DNA of 64,000 bases from Desulfitobacterium chlororespirans DSM 11544 (GTDB lineage: Bacteria; Bacillota; Desulfitobacteriia; Desulfitobacteriales; Desulfitobacteriaceae). Shown one piece after another: positions 62,101 to 64,000 of the stretch. The notes under the pieces are model-generated. The model searched no databases. It had not been told where the DNA came from and saw nothing but the letters and a program-made list of their open reading frames with translations. The translations under genes and the position numbers were made by a program. The stretch's first letter is position 1. Every line of letters starts with the position of its first letter. The stretch lies in assembly GCF_900143285.1 (NCBI RefSeq), contig NZ_FRDN01000010.1:186001-250000 (forward strand). Direction: 5' to 3'.

Positions 62101-63049
62101 GCTTTGTCCCTCCCGGCCAGCCTTTCTTTTGCTTCAGCAGTCGCCCCAGGTTGGTGAGCGTGCCGATGATCCCATTGGGCATGAACATAATGATGACGCA
62201 CACCAGCAGTCCAAAGACCAGAACATTAGCCGCACCAAGGGTTGCGCGGAATACTTCCCCCAAAATTATATAAATTGCTGCGCCGATCGTGGGGCCCCAG
62301 GTTGTTGCAGGCCCCCCCAGCATCACAACCAGAATGATCATAATTGAGACATTGACCAAATTAAAGGCAATTTTCGGATCGACAAAGGCCACATAATTCA
62401 TATAAAAGGCCCCAGCCAGCCCTGTATAGAAGGCGCTGGGCAGCAAGGCAATGATTTTATAGGTGGTGGTGGGAATGCCCAGAGAGGTTGCCGCATCCTG
62501 ATCTTCCCGTATGGAAACCAGATAATAGCCTATTTTTGAGTTGACAATCTTGTACGTGGTGAGCAGGGTCAGGGCCAGAATTCCTAACCCGATATAATAA
62601 TAGAAGACCTTGGAAGTGATTTCCGGCATAATCAAAATCCCTTGGGCACCTTGAGTTACCGACAGGTTGGTAAACAGGATCCTGAAGATTTCACCCAGGG
62701 CCAGCATGGCCAGAGCAAAGTAGGGCCCTCTCAGCCGGAAACAAATCAGGCCGATGGGATAAGCGATGAGGGTCGCTGCGATAGGACCCAGCAAAAGCCC
62801 CCACCAAGGGGAAATCTCCAGATAGAGGTTCAGCATGCCTGCTGAATAGGCACCTATCCCGAAAAATGCCGCGTGGCCGAAGGAGACCTGGCCGCCGTAG
62901 CCGCCGAGCAGGTTCCAGGCTGTGCCAATCGTCGCCCAAATCAGGATGAGAATCACCATATGCAATTGGTAAGGGGCTTTAATAAGCAGGGGAACAGCCA
63001 GCGCTGCGATCAGTGCGATCATTGTAAATAACAGGTTTTTGTTTTTCAT
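62087..63049 (-). CDS. livM: Branched-chain amino acid-type ABC transporter permease (LivM)
   Basis: 320 residues with 8-10 membrane helices. It contains the LivM-type AWNLLGGYGGQVSFGHAAFFGIGAYSAGML and the GPATTWGPTIGAAIYIILGEVFR loop that contacts the ATPase. It pairs with LivH as the channel. It lies 7 bp behind livH. Confidence 0.92.
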   Translation of the reverse strand: MKNKNLLFTMIALIAALAVPLLIKAPYQLHMVILILIWATIGTAWNLLGGYGGQVSFGHAAFFGIGAYSAGMLNLYLEISPWWGLLLGPIAATLIAYPIGLICFRLRGPYFALAMLALGEIFRILFTNLSVTQGAQGILIMPEITSKVFYYYIGLGILALTLLTTYKIVNSKIGYYLVSIREDQDAATSLGIPTTTYKIIALLPSAFYTGLAGAFYMNYVAFVDPKIAFNLVNVSIMIILVVMLGGPATTWGPTIGAAIYIILGEVFRATLGAANVLVFGLLVCVIIMFMPNGIIGTLTNLGRLLKQKKGWPGGTKHESV

Positions 63050-63056
63050 ATCCCGC

Positions 63057-63932
63057 TCACCTCCTGATAAAGCTTTTTAGGCCGCCCGGCAAAAATAACA
63101 GCACCAGAATAAACATGATCAAACCCACTAAGTCTTTGTATCCCATGGAAATATAAGTCGCTCCCAGTGATTCCGCAGTACCGAGAATGATGGCTCCGAC
63201 GATGGCGCCCATGGTACTGCCCATGCCCCCCAGAATGGTGATGATAAAGGATTTGGCATTAAACAGCTGCCCCACATCCGGATAGAGATAAAAGATCGGC
63301 AGCAGCAAGGACCCTCCTGCGGCGGCCAGGGCCGAACCGATGCCAAAGGTGATGACTGTGATCTGGGAAGAGTTGACCCCCATGTAGACGGCTGCGTCCC
63401 GGTCCTGAGCCGTGGCTCTGATGGACTTGCCCAAGTCTGTTTTGGTCAAAAACAGATGGAGAAGTGTGGTAAACGCTATGGCGATAAAGAAGCCGATGAG
63501 CATGGGGACACTGATGGACATATCGGCGATAAAAACGGTTTGGGATGAGTAACCGGTGGCGATGGACCGATAGTCGGATTTAAAGATAAGCCGGGCGATT
63601 TCAGTCAGGACCAGCATGATGCCGATGGTCAGCAACACCTGATTCTGAGGAAGGATGGATTCAACCTTCACCAGAACGTTGATCATATATTTCTGGATGA
63701 CACAGCCCAGCAGAAAGGCCACGATCATGGCTGCGAACATCCCCAGATAAGGATCAAGGCCGAATTGATGAAAACAGACATAGGTAACATACATTCCTAC
63801 CATGACGATGGCGCCATGAGCAAGGTTAATGATCTTCATAACTCCCATAATCAACGTCATGCCCAGGGCAATCAAAGCGTACATAGACCCAAGCAGGATA
63901 CCGGAGACCACGGATTGGCCGAATAAAACCAT
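63057..63932 (-). CDS. livH: Branched-chain amino acid-type ABC transporter permease (LivH)
   Basis: About 291 residues with about eight membrane helices. It begins MVLFGQSVVSGILLGSMYALIALGMTLIMGVMKIINLAHG and carries the GGMGSTMGAIVGAIILG coupling segment. ATG at 63930-63932 follows GGGGGAAG and matches the family's N-terminus; longer starts add a non-family extension. The periplasmic-binding-protein gene (livK-type) is not in the window and may lie just beyond position 64000. Confidence 0.92.
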   Translation of the reverse strand: MVLFGQSVVSGILLGSMYALIALGMTLIMGVMKIINLAHGAIVMVGMYVTYVCFHQFGLDPYLGMFAAMIVAFLLGCVIQKYMINVLVKVESILPQNQVLLTIGIMLVLTEIARLIFKSDYRSIATGYSSQTVFIADMSISVPMLIGFFIAIAFTTLLHLFLTKTDLGKSIRATAQDRDAAVYMGVNSSQITVITFGIGSALAAAGGSLLLPIFYLYPDVGQLFNAKSFIITILGGMGSTMGAIVGAIILGTAESLGATYISMGYKDLVGLIMFILVLLFLPGGLKSFIRR

Positions 63933-63963
63933 GATTACTTCCCCCAATTCAATGCGCGATACT

Positions 63964-63985
63964 CTAGTACTCTGTAACACCTAAA
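63964..63985. repeat. 22-bp dispersed motif, copy 2
   Basis: Starts CTAGTACTCTGTAACAC, 20 of 22 bases identical to 44207-44228. It lies 32 bp upstream of livH at the window edge. Confidence 0.5.
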
Positions 63986-64000
63986 TCCTTACCTTTCCGG

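Noticed and set aside
1-64000. tRNA, rRNA, CRISPR, phage or transposase genes
   Set aside because: No tRNA T-loop pattern in a suitable fold, no regularly spaced repeats and no recombinase-like proteins were recognised on either strand.

Overview
The window looks like a chromosomal segment of an anaerobic, respiratory Firmicute of the Desulfitobacterium/Peptococcaceae type. The grounds are Gram-positive AGGAGG ribosome binding sites, several TTG starts, a GatCAB amidotransferase, an exported [FeFe] hydrogenase on a NrfD membrane module, a molybdopterin oxidoreductase, corrinoid methyltransferases, and many sigma-54 activators with perfect -24/-12 promoters. The genus is an inference from gene content. 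No rRNA, tRNA, CRISPR array, integrase or transposase gene was seen.

Layout. 1-2.7 kb: a partial LysR regulator, a universal stress protein, a phosphodiesterase-like enzyme and a small zinc-ribbon protein. 2.7-7.3 kb: a four-gene operon for a Tat-exported [FeFe] hydrogenase, a DmsB/HybA-like Fe-S subunit, a NrfD-like membrane subunit and a polyferredoxin. 7.9-10.9 kb: a CoA ligase / metallo-beta-lactamase fold / thioesterase operon. 11.2-17.5 kb: two small cysteine-rich proteins, a cytoplasmic molybdoenzyme with its Fe-S partner, and a divergent AcoR-like sigma-54 activator. 17.7-38.2 kb: a large catabolic island encoding CoA transferase, acyl-CoA dehydrogenase, GntP permease, 3-hydroxyacyl-CoA dehydrogenase, PanE-like reductase, CoA ligase, SDR, enoate-reductase-like flavoenzyme, TetR regulator, EtfAB, a membrane Etf:quinone oxidoreductase, a 4-hydroxybutyryl-CoA dehydratase-like enzyme and an MFS transporter. 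38.5-41.7 kb: gatCAB. 42-46.3 kb: a KdpDE-like two-component system and a KimA-type potassium transporter. 46.4-50.6 kb: a TetR regulator with a heterodimeric ABC exporter. 50.6-54.7 kb: a soluble PrpR_N-chemoreceptor and two MFS transporters. 55.2-60.6 kb: a sigma-54 activator and a corrinoid methyltransferase operon. 60.7-64 kb: livHMGF.

How the parts work together. In the island, acids are probably activated to CoA thioesters, oxidised or dehydrated, and electrons pass from the acyl-CoA dehydrogenase through EtfAB and the membrane Fe-S protein to the quinone pool. Four copies of a GARCGCTCGYTC operator lie in front of the acyl-CoA dehydrogenase, the SDR, the dehydratase and the MFS gene, which suggests one repressor, most simply the TetR protein encoded inside the island. 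Perfect sigma-54 promoters precede the molybdoenzyme operon, a cysteine-rich gene, the PanE-like gene, one MFS gene and the methyltransferase operon.

Most notable observations. The gatA gene has lost its catalytic lysine and serine nucleophile (Lys to Gln, Ser to Asp) while gatB and gatC look intact. A deletion scar of a second dehydratase gene still carries its duplicated promoter and operator. A roughly 330-nt multi-hairpin element closed by a 13-bp stem sits between two catabolic genes. A KdpDE-like pair missing the KdpD sensor domain adjoins kimA and a tandem 11-bp repeat. A chemoreceptor has a PrpR_N sensor domain in place of a membrane sensor.
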